From NCBI RefSeq assembly GCF_910592395.1, contig NC_088309.1:24802599-24866598 (forward strand): a DNA stretch of 64,000 nucleotides, read 5' to 3'. Shown here one piece after another: positions 35,801-47,538 of the stretch. The notes below the pieces were generated by a model, which ran no database searches, was not told the origin of the DNA, and saw nothing but the letters and a program-made list of their open reading frames with translations. The DNA comes from Lineus longissimus. Lineage: Eukaryota; Nemertea; Pilidiophora; Heteronemertea; Lineidae. Numbering within the stretch: the stretch's first letter is position 1; every line of letters starts with the position of its first letter. A program made the translations under genes and the position numbers.

Positions 35801-37812
35801 GATGGCTTGATATCATTTGAAAAATCCTGCAGATCCGTGCATTTGTGTATTTGAGCATCAATGTAGATATTTTCAGTCACAGTAAAGTATTTGTCAAGTC
35901 AGGTTCTCATCATTTCAGCCTGAAAGACTGAAAGGAGAAGACTACAGTGTTCATTCCGAAGTATGGAGCCTGGGTGTGTCTCTGTTTGAGGTTAGTGCAA
36001 TGTACATTGTCGGTGATACAGTTGAATAATAAATAAGATTAGTGGTAATTTAGTTGCCGGTATTGAGTATTCTGCTGCTTAGACCAGAACTGGCATGATC
36101 ATGGCACCAAAAGTCGGTCGAGATCTGTGATCAGTGCATGATATTATGAGAATTATGTCTATTCTGTGTATGCGTTGATCAGATCAATTCCTCGTGCGAC
36201 AACTTTTTGATGTAAAAAGCCCAAAGAAACTTCCAATATGTTCAAATTCTTCCAGGTCTATTTGTGTTTGTTGCATAGCTGAGTTCTTCTTCGTTTCAGA
36301 TGGCAACTGGGCGATTTCCATATGAATATAGAAAAGTAAGTATTTGCCTGTACATACTGGTACTTTGGTTACAGATTTGATCTCAACATTGGTGGCAGAA
36401 GTCCCAACTCTGGTGGACCAAGAGCAAGCAGATGTATCCTGTCGACTTCATAACCAGACTTCATATCTAAGCAAGTTTCAGTTTTGCCCTTGGTCCCTCA
36501 TTACAACCAGAATTTTGGAGAGACGAGTTACTTGAGTAAACTGGTGGCCCTGTGCATTAGAAAATATAATTCTGAGTGGCTGTGAGAACTCTGGAATATG
36601 AACCCAAAAGATGATACCGGCAGTCTTCCTATGATTCCATTTTGTCTCTATAATTGAAGATTTTCTAATAACTGGCCTCATCGCCTTTTCAGCCAATGGA
36701 ACTACTTAACAAAGTTGTCACCGAGGTAGGATTCACTGTTTCACGGTACACTCCTTCAATTCGACTGTTGCAGTGAAATCATCATCTTCCTAACTAACGA
36801 AGCCGGCAATCAACTATGAGAATTTTAAAGAGAAATCCTGGAACACTGCACTGTACATCTTTCATATAGAATAACGTGGTAGTTGATTTCTCCTGCAATG
36901 ATTTTAAGTACTGTACTGCAACATTGAATATGTTTACATTTTTGAAAGGGAATCGAAGTGATCGTACTGCTTTCTACTTTCAGTCCCCTCCCAAGCTTCC
37001 AACAGGCATTTTCACTGATGCCTTTGTCCATTTCACAGCACAATGGTGAGTTGATTTACCCCTGGTGGACTCCCCTATCCCATTGTGTATAAAATCAGCA
37101 CATGTATGGCTTTATCTGTCCTGTTCACTTACAAAACTGATCCTCATTACATTGTGAGGTTCTTTATTGGGTACTGAAAGTTGAATCATAGAAAAAAGAG
37201 ACGGGAGACCAGGCCAGGAGATGATGGACAGCTCAGTCAAACACTACAATGAGGGTGCATTCAGTGGTTAGATATTTTCTTCTGTACTATTTATTAGTGC
37301 AGTCATTTTTCACACAAGCTCATGTGGGATATTGAATATACATGTATAATCTCTTATTTTTAGTATGCAGAAGTCTCCCTTTTCTAGACCAGCTCCAGAG
37401 ACTCTTATGGTGAGGCTTTGTTTTTTCTAAGAACATAAACTACGCATCATTAGGCTTTGGTTACCTTACTTCAGTCTTTAGGGATGGTTACTCTAAAAGT
37501 TATAGTACAGGTTTATTGTATGATATAAGCTCCAGAAGAAGGCAATCATCCTGAAATCTTTCAATTGTATCAGAATATCAGTTGAGCCCTTCTGACAGGT
37601 CTCCATCTACACACCTACTTGTAAATGAAGACCTGGCTAGAGTTTTACAACGGCTGTTCATGGTTCGAAGCAAAGACTTCTTGACCTCAATTCGTTTGAT
37701 ACTGTATCGGCTATCTTTGTTTCAGGAGCATCCTTTCATAGTCAACAACGATGACGGCAATATGCAGAGTGTGGCATTGTGGGTAAAGTCTAAACTTCAA
37801 GCCCCAAGCTAG
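32829..37812 (+). CDS. MAP2K5: MAP2K5 (MEK5), dual-specificity MAP kinase kinase
   Basis: Activates ERK5 by phosphorylating its TEY motif; the PB1 domain binds MEKK2/3 and ERK5. Sixteen exons join in frame to 447 aa plus stop (human about 448): 32829-32927, 33214-33262, 33474-33541, 33649-33718, 33976-34153, 34350-34466, 34615-34723, 34846-35038, 35209-35282, 35600-35650, 35919-35990, 36300-36335, 36693-36725, 36984-37045, 37364-37409, 37726-37812. PB1 (about residues 5-95) has the acidic [11 protein letters not shown] motif. The kinase shows GTGNGGTVY (184-192), Lys207 in AVKV, HRDVKPSN (293-300), DFG (313-315), activation loop SIAKS with Ser323 and Ser327, and APE (336-338). Human MEK5 has Thr at the second site. 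Odd: the DxWS motif reads SEVWSLG, with Glu350 for the usual Asp. The ATG used is the first in the exon. Confidence 0.98.
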
Positions 37813-38967
37813 GAACTACGGGATATGGAAAATGTGTCAGCTTGGAATGTTCATTGATACACAGTTGAAGGACGTGTTATCAAAGTGCTTTTATGAATGT
37901 GAAACTTTTGCTGCTAAAGATAAGCTTATCAACCTTCAGGGGATCTGAAGTTCATATTCACTGAGGAGTTTTCCGATGGTGAACATAGAGGGAGGGGGTG
38001 GGGGGTGGTCAACATTGGTTTGTTAAATGGTGCCAAATGTAAGATCCATCCTCCCATACCACATGTAGATCTCGGGATCTTATCTGAAATGCACAAAAGT
38101 AAAACACACTCTCACTTTTTGGGAGAAGTGTCCTGCTATGGGAGGATATTTGATTCAGTTTTGAATATGAAGGTGTCAAACAATTTCTCCGTTTTACACA
38201 TGTTTGAATGAGATTGTGGCAGTTATTGGATCACATGAATAAAAATCATCAAGCGGCTGTGGCTATTAATTTGATTGTAAAATTCATGCATGTTGACTAT
38301 TTATAGTTGAAGGCTGATTAATCTTGTTAGATATTTGACCATTGTTTGAGAGTGATTAAATTGTTTCGACCCAACTGGGCATGTGATCTTGGAACTTGGA
38401 ACTGGAAGCAGTCTTAATTCTGTGAATCATTGGTACAGAAGTAAGATTTGCGGTTTGTATTTTCATTGTTATAAACACCATGATTATGCTATTTTTAAAT
38501 TGTCTTTTGACTGTTTTTCTGCATCGTAAGGTTCAATATAGGAGTCTTAAGGCATCAAACACGTGTCAGGAATAGGCACGATGTCATGGCTATCTGGTTG
38601 TAGAACATATGTATTGATTTTCTGAAACCTGAGTCGGAGTCGTTTCCGCCATGAACATAATTTACAACAGTCTACATGTATTTTGCACGCTGTGGGAATG
38701 AAAACCCTTGCATCCTGTTTCTCCTATAATAAAGGGTGGAAACGCAAACAAATCATCCTAATAATGACAGTCCTGCAAGGCTAGATATTCTGTGGTATTC
38801 ATCATCTGTCTTATGAAGACAAATTCACAACATAAAGGAACCTAAAGGCTGGGATGAGATCACATTACTATTCAATTTAATTTTGATGGCTGACGGTTTA
38901 TCCTCAAGACTCCGTTCATCTTCCGTGGGACATGACATAGAAAATAAATATCCAATCACAAAAGCCC
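37813..38967. other. 3' UTR of MAP2K5 and convergent intergenic region
   Basis: Between the MAP2K5 stop and the poly(A) signal of the minus-strand DYNLT5-like gene. It contains the MAP2K5 poly(A) signal at 38238 and another AATAAA near 38729. No additional gene seen. Confidence 0.6.
38238..38243 (+). terminator. Poly(A) signal of MAP2K5
   Basis: AATAAA about 425 bases after the stop codon, the first canonical hexamer downstream. A second AATAAA near 38729 could give a longer 3' UTR. Confidence 0.6.
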
Positions 38968-38973
38968 TTTATT
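38968..38973 (-). terminator. Poly(A) signal of the DYNLT5-like gene
   Basis: AATAAA on the minus strand about 490 bases after the stop at 39466-39468, followed on that strand by T-rich sequence. Confidence 0.5.
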
Positions 38974-39465
38974 ATTCTACATTCACAAAAAATATACAGA
39001 TTTTATAGATCCTTTATACAAACAAAACGAAGTAAAGTCGGTGGACGGATACTGGACAGTCTTCTTCCAGAAAAGACAATTTCTTTCGAGGTCCAAGATA
39101 TAACTGCCCACTGAAAGACTGTAAATGAATGTGACTTACTGATCTGTTCTGATTCCAGAGCTATTCAACTCCCCAGTCCAATCGCCAAAGCACGATTGAT
39201 TCTATCTTCAGACATTCAGATGTGGTATAGATGGCAGCTTATTCACAGTAACACCAAAACTGCTGTAGAGTTAATAAAACTAACATTTGTGTCTCACTCT
39301 GTCGCATGGTCGCAATACGCCCAGAATGTCGATGGTACAGCCGGTAGAATGTGTTACTTGTGGTAAAGAGACACTGTCACAACCAACTTTCTTGCACAGA
39401 AGTTTTAAAAAGAAAGTTTAAGGAATGCTTCTCTACGCCTCCTTTGTATTAACTTCCCGTCGTTC

Positions 39466-40885
39466 CTACTCGAAATAAACCGCATATACCACCGCGACGG
39501 CAAACAAATCCTTATTCTCATATTCCCCCATGGCGTAAGTGTCGAACGCGTCGTTCCACAAGCACCTACTAGTCATCTCAATACCCTGATCCGCCTTCTG
39601 CCCAATGATGACCTTACATACCAACTTATACCGCGGGAAACCAATCTCTTTCACCTTATTCCGGATACTCTCAGAAAGCTGCTGCGACATTTGGCTACAA
39701 AGTGTAGGATTATAAGTCTCCCCCGTCAAGTACCGCTCCAATGTCTCACTTATAACCTTTGAGACTCGAGTAGGGTTGAATTTCTCCTCCCTGTGGGGTT
39801 CTAGTCGGTACGTGTTCTCCAGCTTTACGAGTTGAATATGTCCAGGACCCACGCTGGTTCTGCTGGAAAGGCTCGGACGACCCATGCCTGACGGCCGGCG
39901 TCCGACGGAGAACGCCACCGATGCCAGCCGAGACATCCTCCTAAACTTGCTGAAGGCGTTCTCCTGACCTCCTCCAGGGAACTGTGATTGGCGACGTAAC
40001 TTGTCCATTCCGGGGTCGGTTTTCTGGCAATGAAAAAGGAGATATGATTAATAGAGAGAGATAGCCTTGTGAAGGCGATTGAAGTGATTTTCCATAGATC
40101 AGTTGGATGCGTAATCTTCCTCTGCGCTGGGGAGAGAGAGCCATTATTACAGCATTGAGAGAGATTTAGCAAGTTCATTAAGCACGAGTGCTCACAGTAT
40201 TGACAGTGATACCGCCCATTCGCCGTATTCCTGTCAATTCGATAGAGTGTACTGTGAGGGATGGATATGATTCTGCTGACGAGTATCTAGAAATACATGC
40301 ACTATTAAGGAGTGTTTTGCTGCGCTCATTAACATGCGAAACACCTTCCTAAAATGCCATCAAAAGAATTCATGTTTGCACTGTCGGTGAAATCGATAGA
40401 GACTACCACACTGACAGTGCATTAATGTCGCTAATAAATATTTAATCAACCTGTTTAAACTTGATTGTTCTAGCTAATCGTTATTATTGACTTTATATGG
40501 TCCGTCACATCCTCCGCTCGCCGGACGGTGCGTTGTCATGGAGGGATCCCATCTCTCAGTCCACCGAGCACCGGCCGGGCTTGTGCGACTGGAGTATGTC
40601 ATTTAAGCATGGTCACACCCTGCCCGACCTGGGGAGATGGTGGGGAGGGGGTAAGCAGGACGACCTGAAGTTGTCATAGGAAAAGGCTTCAATTTTCATA
40701 TTTTGCGAGATGCGCGAACCTGACCTTCAAATATCTTCAGCCGTCGAATGTTTTACTGAGCATATTGTTGCAACAACCACATAGTGAAACAAAAACAACT
40801 TCACAAAAATTGAGAGTTCCAAGTCACAGCTGTGATTTACAAAGATAAATCTCACCTCAATAATGATCTTGTTGACTACAGACAT
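39466..40885 (-). CDS. DYNLT5: Tctex1-domain dynein light chain, DYNLT5/TCTEX1D1-like
   Basis: Dynein light chain family protein; relatives act in cytoplasmic or ciliary dynein. Two exons on the minus strand: 40885-40856 (MSVVNKIIIE, then GTGAG donor) and 40023-39466 after a TTTTTCATTGCCAG acceptor, joining as ...IIE-KTDPGMDKLRRQ and giving 195 aa. The N-terminal third is basic and Ser/Arg-rich (RMSRLASVAFSVGRRPS), likely disordered. The Tctex1 fold starts around LENTYRLEP. It includes KVISETLERYL, the YKLVCKVIIGQKADQG strand pair, SRCLWNDAFDTYA and the terminal LFAVAVVYAVYFE, all family hallmarks. DYNLT4 is an alternative paralogue name. The gene is convergent with MAP2K5. A GC-rich exon-like block lies in its intron on the opposite strand. 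Confidence 0.92.
40498..40651 (+). other. GC-rich exon-like block inside the DYNLT5-like intron
   Basis: Its GC content stands well above the flanking DNA. The plus frame from ATG 40498 (MVRHILRSPDGALSW...) stays open past a GGGGG|GTAAGC donor-like site near 40650. I recognise no domain. It could be an unannotated exon on the plus strand, an intronic regulatory element, or chance. Confidence 0.3.
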
Positions 40886-43800
40886 GTTTTTAATTCGGTA
40901 AGTTTAATCCAAATGATAGTTCAAAATATTACAAATCATTCATACGCCTCCGTGTATCCACATAAATACAACACCACTACTATAAAACTCCTTTGTTAGA
41001 AAATTCTAGTATTTCACCCTTACAACCAAACCGCAAGCAGTGTTTAGCAATCGACAAACGAATGCTGCAGCGCTATATATCACCCGGTGAATGGCGTAAT
41101 TATTGATCTCACCAAACATGAGAGATTCATTTTATTTATCCAACTTAACGTATGCCAACGAATATTATTAACACCATTATAGCATTACCCCTGAGGTTTA
41201 TCAGCTTGTCATTGTCTGACATCAATCCAAGGATTAAACAGGTTTTTCTCAGGGCTATCGTGTTTTTGAATGTTGCATCAATAATCTCTTTTTACTTTTT
41301 AGGTCGCGTTCCGTGGTTTCAGGAATTCATACCAAGTTGGAGGTTTTGGTCGTCTCCCTGCCTGATATCCTGACCGCTCTTCGCCATAATAAAAAAATAC
41401 TCGATACCACCACGTATACGTATGTACTGTACATGTAATATGAACCAACTCTATCACAATAAGTGATGAACAAACAATATTTCTCAGCTCTTGCTGCACA
41501 TCCTTGTATCGGTTCTTGTAGTTTACTTTTATTGGATATAGTCCTGCCTATTGTCACAAGGTGTGAAAATAAAGATTATCGATATACATTACAGTATTTT
41601 TATCTTTCAGATATGTAATCGGATAGTTTTCATGCCAATAAAGCGTAAACGCAAATGAGACAAACACAGAATACATTTTCTCCTTATTTTGGGCTTGAGA
41701 TTGTTTTTCCTACTCTGACTACATGTACATATATATGATGACTAGCTTTTAGACTATTTTTTAGCGCTTTTCGCAGAAATAGACGCCGCTTTTTCATCAA
41801 CCACTAGGCTATGTATTTTTTGATCAGTCATCTGCGCAAAATATGTAACGGTATTGACATTGTGGCCGAAGCTCTTTTGCTACAAATGTACATGTAGTTA
41901 GTCTATATAATTGAGTTCAATGTTCGATGAAGTACATGTAATTAGCTGATTAGTTCCAGGGTAATCCCAGGCCTCCATATCAATTTACCTGTTGGTTAAT
42001 TTGAAAGATTGCATCTGTGGCGAAACAGCGAAGGCTTGTAAGAACAACCATTCTGAACTTCCCGGCAAGGGAACTTATACTCTACAGCACTCTGTGCAGC
42101 GGCGAAGTCAAAAACCTTTGATATATTAGTCCTACATGTACTTTGTTGTATCACTGTGCAGGTATTAGATTTTCATCGCACGTACACCAGAATACTAGCC
42201 GAGTTGACTTGTCGCACCTCAAGCAGAGAAAGTTAAGAGATCGATGATAGTTAATAATATCAAAGGTGCTATACATCCAGAGTAAAATGCTGTCCCAGGA
42301 TTTTCACTTGTATAAACAAGCCCAACCTTGACAAATCTACCCATGGTATAAGGCCTAAAATGTTCTACATTTATGTTAAATACAGTTTTTACAATAACAA
42401 ATAGAAAATCTCAAGCGGCCTATCAATTATTATTTGCTAATAGTCATCTTCTGTATGTTGGCAACCTGGCGTAGCAATCACAAAGCGTACACAAACCATG
42501 ACGAATTTGAATATCGTGGGATCGTTATAATTACAATATATGTCGTGTTGAGAAAGTGACTCTATGTGAGCATTATGTACTTCAACTGAGTGATAAATGA
42601 CTGGAAAATAATATTTTAGGGTCAAGATGAAAAATGGTTAATCGCCAACCTAAATAAGGGGTTTCCAGACAATAACCCATATTCAGAGTACATCATGTCC
42701 CTCAGCAAGGGTCCTTCTTGCATGGTCTAGAGGTTAAGGTTTCGGTCTCATAATACTAGCAATAGACAGGTTTCGCCACCGAAACAACGAGGTATGGACT
42801 ACGTGTACAAAGGTCTGTCGTGTCATCAGTAGTTCCCGTCATGCACATAATACTCCCGGCACAACCTTCGCCCAATTATTCGGACAGGGACTAATTTGGT
42901 ACGTACTCATACCCGAAACCCTTGACCATGAAGCACATTCGGGCATGATGCCATTCAAGATAGACTAGCAACAATATCATAAGGAAGACTCCCCTCTTGT
43001 ACTGCAGGGAGTGGAGCGAGAGCTAGCTAAAAAAGACTGCAAACTTCGTTGTCACAATTAACCAGGAATGCCCGGCTATTCACTGTGGCAAACGTACATG
43101 TAATAACGACACAATTCAAGACATTGCTACAAACATTAAGGGCAAGTTTCGAAACCCTTAAGAACGGCGAAGGTCTAATGGTGTCATCAAGTTCTGTGCT
43201 AAGTCATACATTGTACACATGTATGCGACATTGGTAATCATCTTTTATACTTAGTTGGAGGAGCGATCGGAACTTTTCAAAAAAATCGTCCACACGGTAC
43301 ATGTACTTTGTACCTGAAAAAATACGACATTTTATATACTTTGTGACAAAAGCAACAGAACCCGTATACTGTGACACCTACCTTATTGGTTCAGATGGTT
43401 CTCATCCGATATCAATCCACTAATTCGACCTTTATTAGTTACCAATAATCTTTGGAGTATGCGTCAGTTTTGTCTTCAGCGGATCGCTCTGTAGTTTTAC
43501 TCGTGACCATGGAGTCGCCTGAAGGACTGATTCATACCCAAATCATCCGTGAAAGACTTCATGAAAAGCTCAGATGAACCGGATCAAGCGATAGAAAGCG
43601 TCAAGTAAACGTTGTAAAGAATATCAATGTTGTATGAAATATTGCATGTCGTTATTCACATTGTAGTCTATGTTTCGTGTCGGGTTTTCAAACACTCATT
43701 CGGCCATCCGTAATCTCAACAGGCCCTGTCGACCGAGTACGACAAAATTATTGTCTTGGCAGTATGGGAGCATAAGGCTGAGGGAAATGAATTTGATGTT

Positions 43801-45388
43801 TATAGTCGTTAACAAATAACAAGTAACAAATCATAGCGCAACTCTCTCAAATCCAACAATAGGGTTGGACGTTCTTCTCCCAAAGTTATTGAAGCATGTG
43901 CACCGGTGGAATTTTTCATGATACGGCTCCCAGCGACGAAAATCGCTGGTCAGCATCTACGAAAATAGCAGGTGTCTGACCATCTCTAATATGTTCCGAT
44001 CATAGAAACGGACGGGACAATCTATGTTTGCTATTGTTGGCCTCGGAATATGAGGATATTCATGCAAGATTATTTTATCGCCCGGAGAGATTTTATTATC
44101 CAAATAATGAAACAGTCATTGTCGACCAACACAGGAGGAATCTTTATCGGACTAGTCACAATGGGAACAACTACCAGAGGCCTCCGGGTGCCACAAATGT
44201 GATCGAAATAGTGAGGTCGATAACCCGGGAAAGTTGAAAGACGGATTGCGTCATTTTCTCTGTTTCCCCCTACATGTATGTATGAAAAATCATGGTCTCT
44301 CTAGTTGTCTAATAGAGACGCTGAAATATTGGGAGCAACCAAAATATTACTTCACATGTTACACCGGCCCTGAAGTCACTGTGCAGACGGCGTGGTTGTT
44401 ACACGGGACGGCTGTTTCTATTAGTTTTTGTCATCAGCGATTTGTAATTGATTAAGCCAACCATGCTTCTGCACACGAGAAACTATAGGCGACCATTTCT
44501 TGAAAACCAAGAGATCGCAGTCACCTTTCGTTTTGGTTGATTAATAACGATATTTTTGTTTTGTGTCGAATGACGAACCAGAGGACACATTTCGCGCATC
44601 GAGTGGTGCCATCTCCTGTGGGTTGATGTACCTAAACGTCACCACGAAGACAGTAATGCAGTCGTCGCATCAAGACAACATTCAGACGGGGAACTATCTA
44701 TTCTCGAAGAACACAAAACGATATCTCAAGTAAGGATGTTACTGGCATCGTTGTAGTAAATGAAAGTTACGAATGATCGTTATAGAATATGATAACATGT
44801 TGCTGTCCTCGTTAACCGTGGTGGAACTGCATGTGATCTTAAACGTCCCCAAAGGAAATAAGACAACAAGAATATACAGGTTCTCGGCAGTTTTTGTCTA
44901 CATCTCGAATCATATAGAATACGGTTAGTAATATTTATAAATGATGCATGTTTATCCTAAATAAGACTGGATGGAACACACCTGTGTCACTAACAGTACG
45001 AGTAATGTTTTACTCAAATCAACTGTCAACATCAACATGTCTCAATGTGTCGGGTAGCTAAACCTATCACAAGGCCATTGATTAGGCAAATGTCAAGCGG
45101 TCTAGAGTTTGTGTTTGTTAATTTTGATACGTGCTAATTACGTGTATACATGTACGCGGACTCAAAGCTGCGAACGACATTGGGCCTAGCTGGATGCAAT
45201 GCCTTTGTGGATCAACATGGCATGAAATTCCAGCTGACAATAGGTTTTCGCGGCAAAATTAATATTCTCACTCGAGCGTGACCTACTCGCGAAATTCGCG
45301 AATTAAAAATAACCTGCACGCAAAATGTGTCTATTCTGCACTATTCATGGTCATTGCATAGTTGACATCAGTTGACATTTCTTGACAC
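40886..45388. other. Intergenic region, no gene recognised
   Basis: Upstream of the DYNLT5-like gene and downstream of the pacifastin-repeat gene. AT-rich with many TACATGTA palindromes and one tRNA-like segment at 42718-42790. Short ORFs, the longest about 70 codons, have no domain signature. Confidence 0.5.
42718..42790 (+). repeat. tRNA-like (SINE-type) segment
   Basis: A near-perfect box A, TGGTCTAGAGG (42723-42733), is followed by GTTAAGG, a CGGTCTCATAATACT stretch with a CAT triplet at the anticodon position, and a worn box B GGTTTCGCC (42769-42777). The stems do not pair fully. Likely a tRNA-derived SINE head; no tail was delimited. Confidence 0.4.
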
Positions 45389-45411
45389 TTTAATTCCAAT
45401 TGCCAAAGAAA

Positions 45412-47538
45412 TTAACGACAATCTCGTCGGGTACAGAGTGCATGGCCGATATTCCTGCACCAACAACTATTACAGCCATCCTTGAACTGCTTTCCAATAT
45501 CAGTCGCGGCTCTGCAGAGGTCCGACGGAAGATTGGGCGGCTGTAGCTGTCTTCTTGGAATTACGGGACAGGCCTTTCTGTTACAGACCGACTGACCAAT
45601 ATCAAAGCACCGACACATATTGCATCCATCGAAGTACATTTTGAAAATGTTCTCATTCTTTTTGCAGGCGACTGACGCTGGAATTGGTTTTACTCTTACG
45701 AATTGTCCTGATCTATCCGCGGAAAGGTCATCTTTTGCTACATATTTCTTGGTCGTTTCCGTGATGCCTTTAATCACATTTTCTGGTTCTACATCATTCT
45801 CAAACGTTTCTAAGATCCCCTCGCCCTTACCTTCTGGTTCGATTGAGATCCTTGCCCCGCTCTCACCTTCCATTCCTTCTTCCACCTCTGATGTAACTGT
45901 CGTAGGCTGTGTCATCGGTCTCTGTGTGGTCCGTATCCCGAGTTCTTCCGGAGTGTCGTGAGTTTTTGGTTGTTCATGTACAGGGGCAACAGTTGTTGAG
46001 AACCAATTCTGTAGACCGAGGTCCTCCGGTGTGTCGTGCGTCCTCGGTTGTTCTACCTCTAGTAAAACTGTTGTCTCAGTTTTTGGTGTGGTTCGTATCC
46101 CAAGCTCTTCCAGAGTGTCGTGAGTTTTTGGTTGTCTATGTACAGGGGCTACTGTTGTTGAGAACCAATTATGTAGACCGAGCTCCTCCGGTGTGTCGTG
46201 CGTCCTCGGTTGTTCTACCTCTAGTGAAACTATTGTCTCAGTTTTTGGTGTGGTTCGTATCCCAAGCTCTTCCAGAGTGTCGTGAGTTTTTGGTTGTTCA
46301 TGTACAGAGGCTACAGTTGTTGAGAACCAATTATGTAGACCGAGCTCCTCCGGTGTGTCATGGGTCCTCGGTTGTTCTACCTCTGATGAAGCTGTTGTCT
46401 CAGTTTTTGGTGTGGTTCGTATCCCGAGCTCTTCCAGAGTGTCGTGAGTTTTTGGTTGTTCATGTACAGGGGCAACAGTTGTTGTGAACCAATTATGTAG
46501 ACCGAGCTCCTCCGGTGTGTCATGGGTCCTCGGTTGTTCTACCTCTGATGAAGCTGTTGTCTCAGTTTTTTGTGTGGTTCGTATCCCGAGCTCTTCCAGA
46601 GTGTCGTGAGTTTTTGGTTGTTCATGTACAGGGGCAACAGTTGTTGTGAACCAATTCTGTAGACCGAGCTCCTCCGGTGTGTCATGGGTCCTCGGTTGTT
46701 CTACCTCTGATGAAGCTGTTGTCTCAGTTTTTGGTGTGGTTCGTATCCCAAGCTCTTCCAGAGTGTCGTGAGTTTTTGGTTGTTCATGTACAGGGGCTAC
46801 AGTTGTTGAGAACCAATTCTGTAGACCGAGCTCCTCCGGTGTGTCGTGCGTCCTCGGTTCTTTTGGTGCAGCTGTCGTAGGATTTGTAGAAGGTCTGGAT
46901 GTGACCAGGATAACGGGACAGCCCTTTCGCGTACATGCTGATTGTCCAATATCAAAGCATCTACACCTATTGCATCCATCAAAATACGTCTTTGTAATGT
47001 CCTCGTAAGTTTTGCAGACTTCCGACGCTGGAATCGGAGTAACTCTCACGAATTGTTCTGGTACCTCTGAGGAAATGTTCTCGACTGTTGCCTCAGGGAC
47101 AGCAGGTGAACCAGACACCCCCTTATTCTCACTTTCTCCATTTGATTCAGCTGCTGTTGGAGTGGGCCAAGTTTCAGGCGTTGTTTGTATGTCGAGCTCT
47201 TCATGTGTATCGCCGTCTGTATCTCCTTCATTCCGTTGTTCAACAGATTGCCGCAAGCCACAATCTCGCAATGTGCAGATCCATCGTCCGTGAAATTTAC
47301 AAACACACGTGTTACACCCATCAAAATAACTGTCGCCAGGTTTGCACTTGCCATATCCAAATCGTCTCGGGCCAGCCGTTGTTTGGAACCAATTCTCTTC
47401 ACCGAGCTCCTCGGGAGTGTCGTGAGTCCAAGATTGCTCTGTTGCTGGTGACACTGTCGTAGAATAGGCATTGACACTTTGGCACAGACAAAGGGCCGCA
47501 ATGCCAGTTATCAAAATCTCCTTCGCTCCAAACATCAT
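45412..47538 (-). CDS. Secreted pacifastin-domain protein with 54-aa tandem repeats
   Basis: Single uninterrupted frame of 708 aa from ATG 47538-47536, chosen because a signal peptide follows (KEILITGIAALCLCQSVNA, cut near residue 24); the open frame extends 32 codons upstream without one. Four pacifastin-type protease-inhibitor modules fit the C-x9-13-C-N-x-C-x-C-x3-G-x3-C-T-x3-C pattern: residues 65-93, 175-207, 625-657 and 675-707. Module 3 has CN for CT. The P1 region between the last two Cys reads TLRD, TRKG, NRKA and TRRD, basic as in trypsin-type inhibitors. Residues about 230-560 are six copies of a 54-residue unit with paired HDTPEELG and HDTLEELG motifs and Thr-rich linkers, acidic and probably disordered or O-glycosylated. 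The function is inferred: secreted inhibitor or matrix protein. Confidence 0.88.
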   Translation of the reverse strand: MMFGAKEILITGIAALCLCQSVNAYSTTVSPATEQSWTHDTPEELGEENWFQTTAGPRRFGYGKCKPGDSYFDGCNTCVCKFHGRWICTLRDCGLRQSVEQRNEGDTDGDTHEELDIQTTPETWPTPTAAESNGESENKGVSGSPAVPEATVENISSEVPEQFVRVTPIPASEVCKTYEDITKTYFDGCNRCRCFDIGQSACTRKGCPVILVTSRPSTNPTTAAPKEPRTHDTPEELGLQNWFSTTVAPVHEQPKTHDTLEELGIRTTPKTETTASSEVEQPRTHDTPEELGLQNWFTTTVAPVHEQPKTHDTLEELGIRTTQKTETTASSEVEQPRTHDTPEELGLHNWFTTTVAPVHEQPKTHDTLEELGIRTTPKTETTASSEVEQPRTHDTPEELGLHNWFSTTVASVHEQPKTHDTLEELGIRTTPKTETIVSLEVEQPRTHDTPEELGLHNWFSTTVAPVHRQPKTHDTLEELGIRTTPKTETTVLLEVEQPRTHDTPEDLGLQNWFSTTVAPVHEQPKTHDTPEELGIRTTQRPMTQPTTVTSEVEEGMEGESGARISIEPEGKGEGILETFENDVEPENVIKGITETTKKYVAKDDLSADRSGQFVRVKPIPASVACKKNENIFKMYFDGCNMCRCFDIGQSVCNRKACPVIPRRQLQPPNLPSDLCRAATDIGKQFKDGCNSCWCRNIGHALCTRRDCR
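45940..46865 (-). repeat. 162-bp in-frame tandem repeat (minisatellite) in the pacifastin gene
   Basis: About 5.5-6 copies of a 162-bp unit. On the plus strand the marker CCGAGCTCCTCCGGTGTGTC recurs near 46018, 46178, 46340, 46501, 46664 and 46827. The period is a multiple of three, so copy-number change keeps the frame. Neighbouring copies differ at few sites (LQNWF/LHNWF, ASSE/LLE/SLE), implying recent homogenisation. Each unit is itself an internal near-duplication (HDTPEELG/HDTLEELG). Confidence 0.95.

Noticed and set aside
44028-44237. 69-codon plus-strand ORF (MLLLASEYEDIHARLF...)
   Set aside because: Protein-like composition but no domain, no neighbouring exons in phase and no signal peptide.
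45909-46487. 192-codon plus-strand ORF opposite the pacifastin gene
   Set aside because: It is the antisense of the 162-bp repeat and stays open only because the repeat has a period divisible by three.
46677-47462. Other plus and minus ORFs within the pacifastin gene
   Set aside because: Shadows of the coding frame; they lack signal peptide and Cys pattern.
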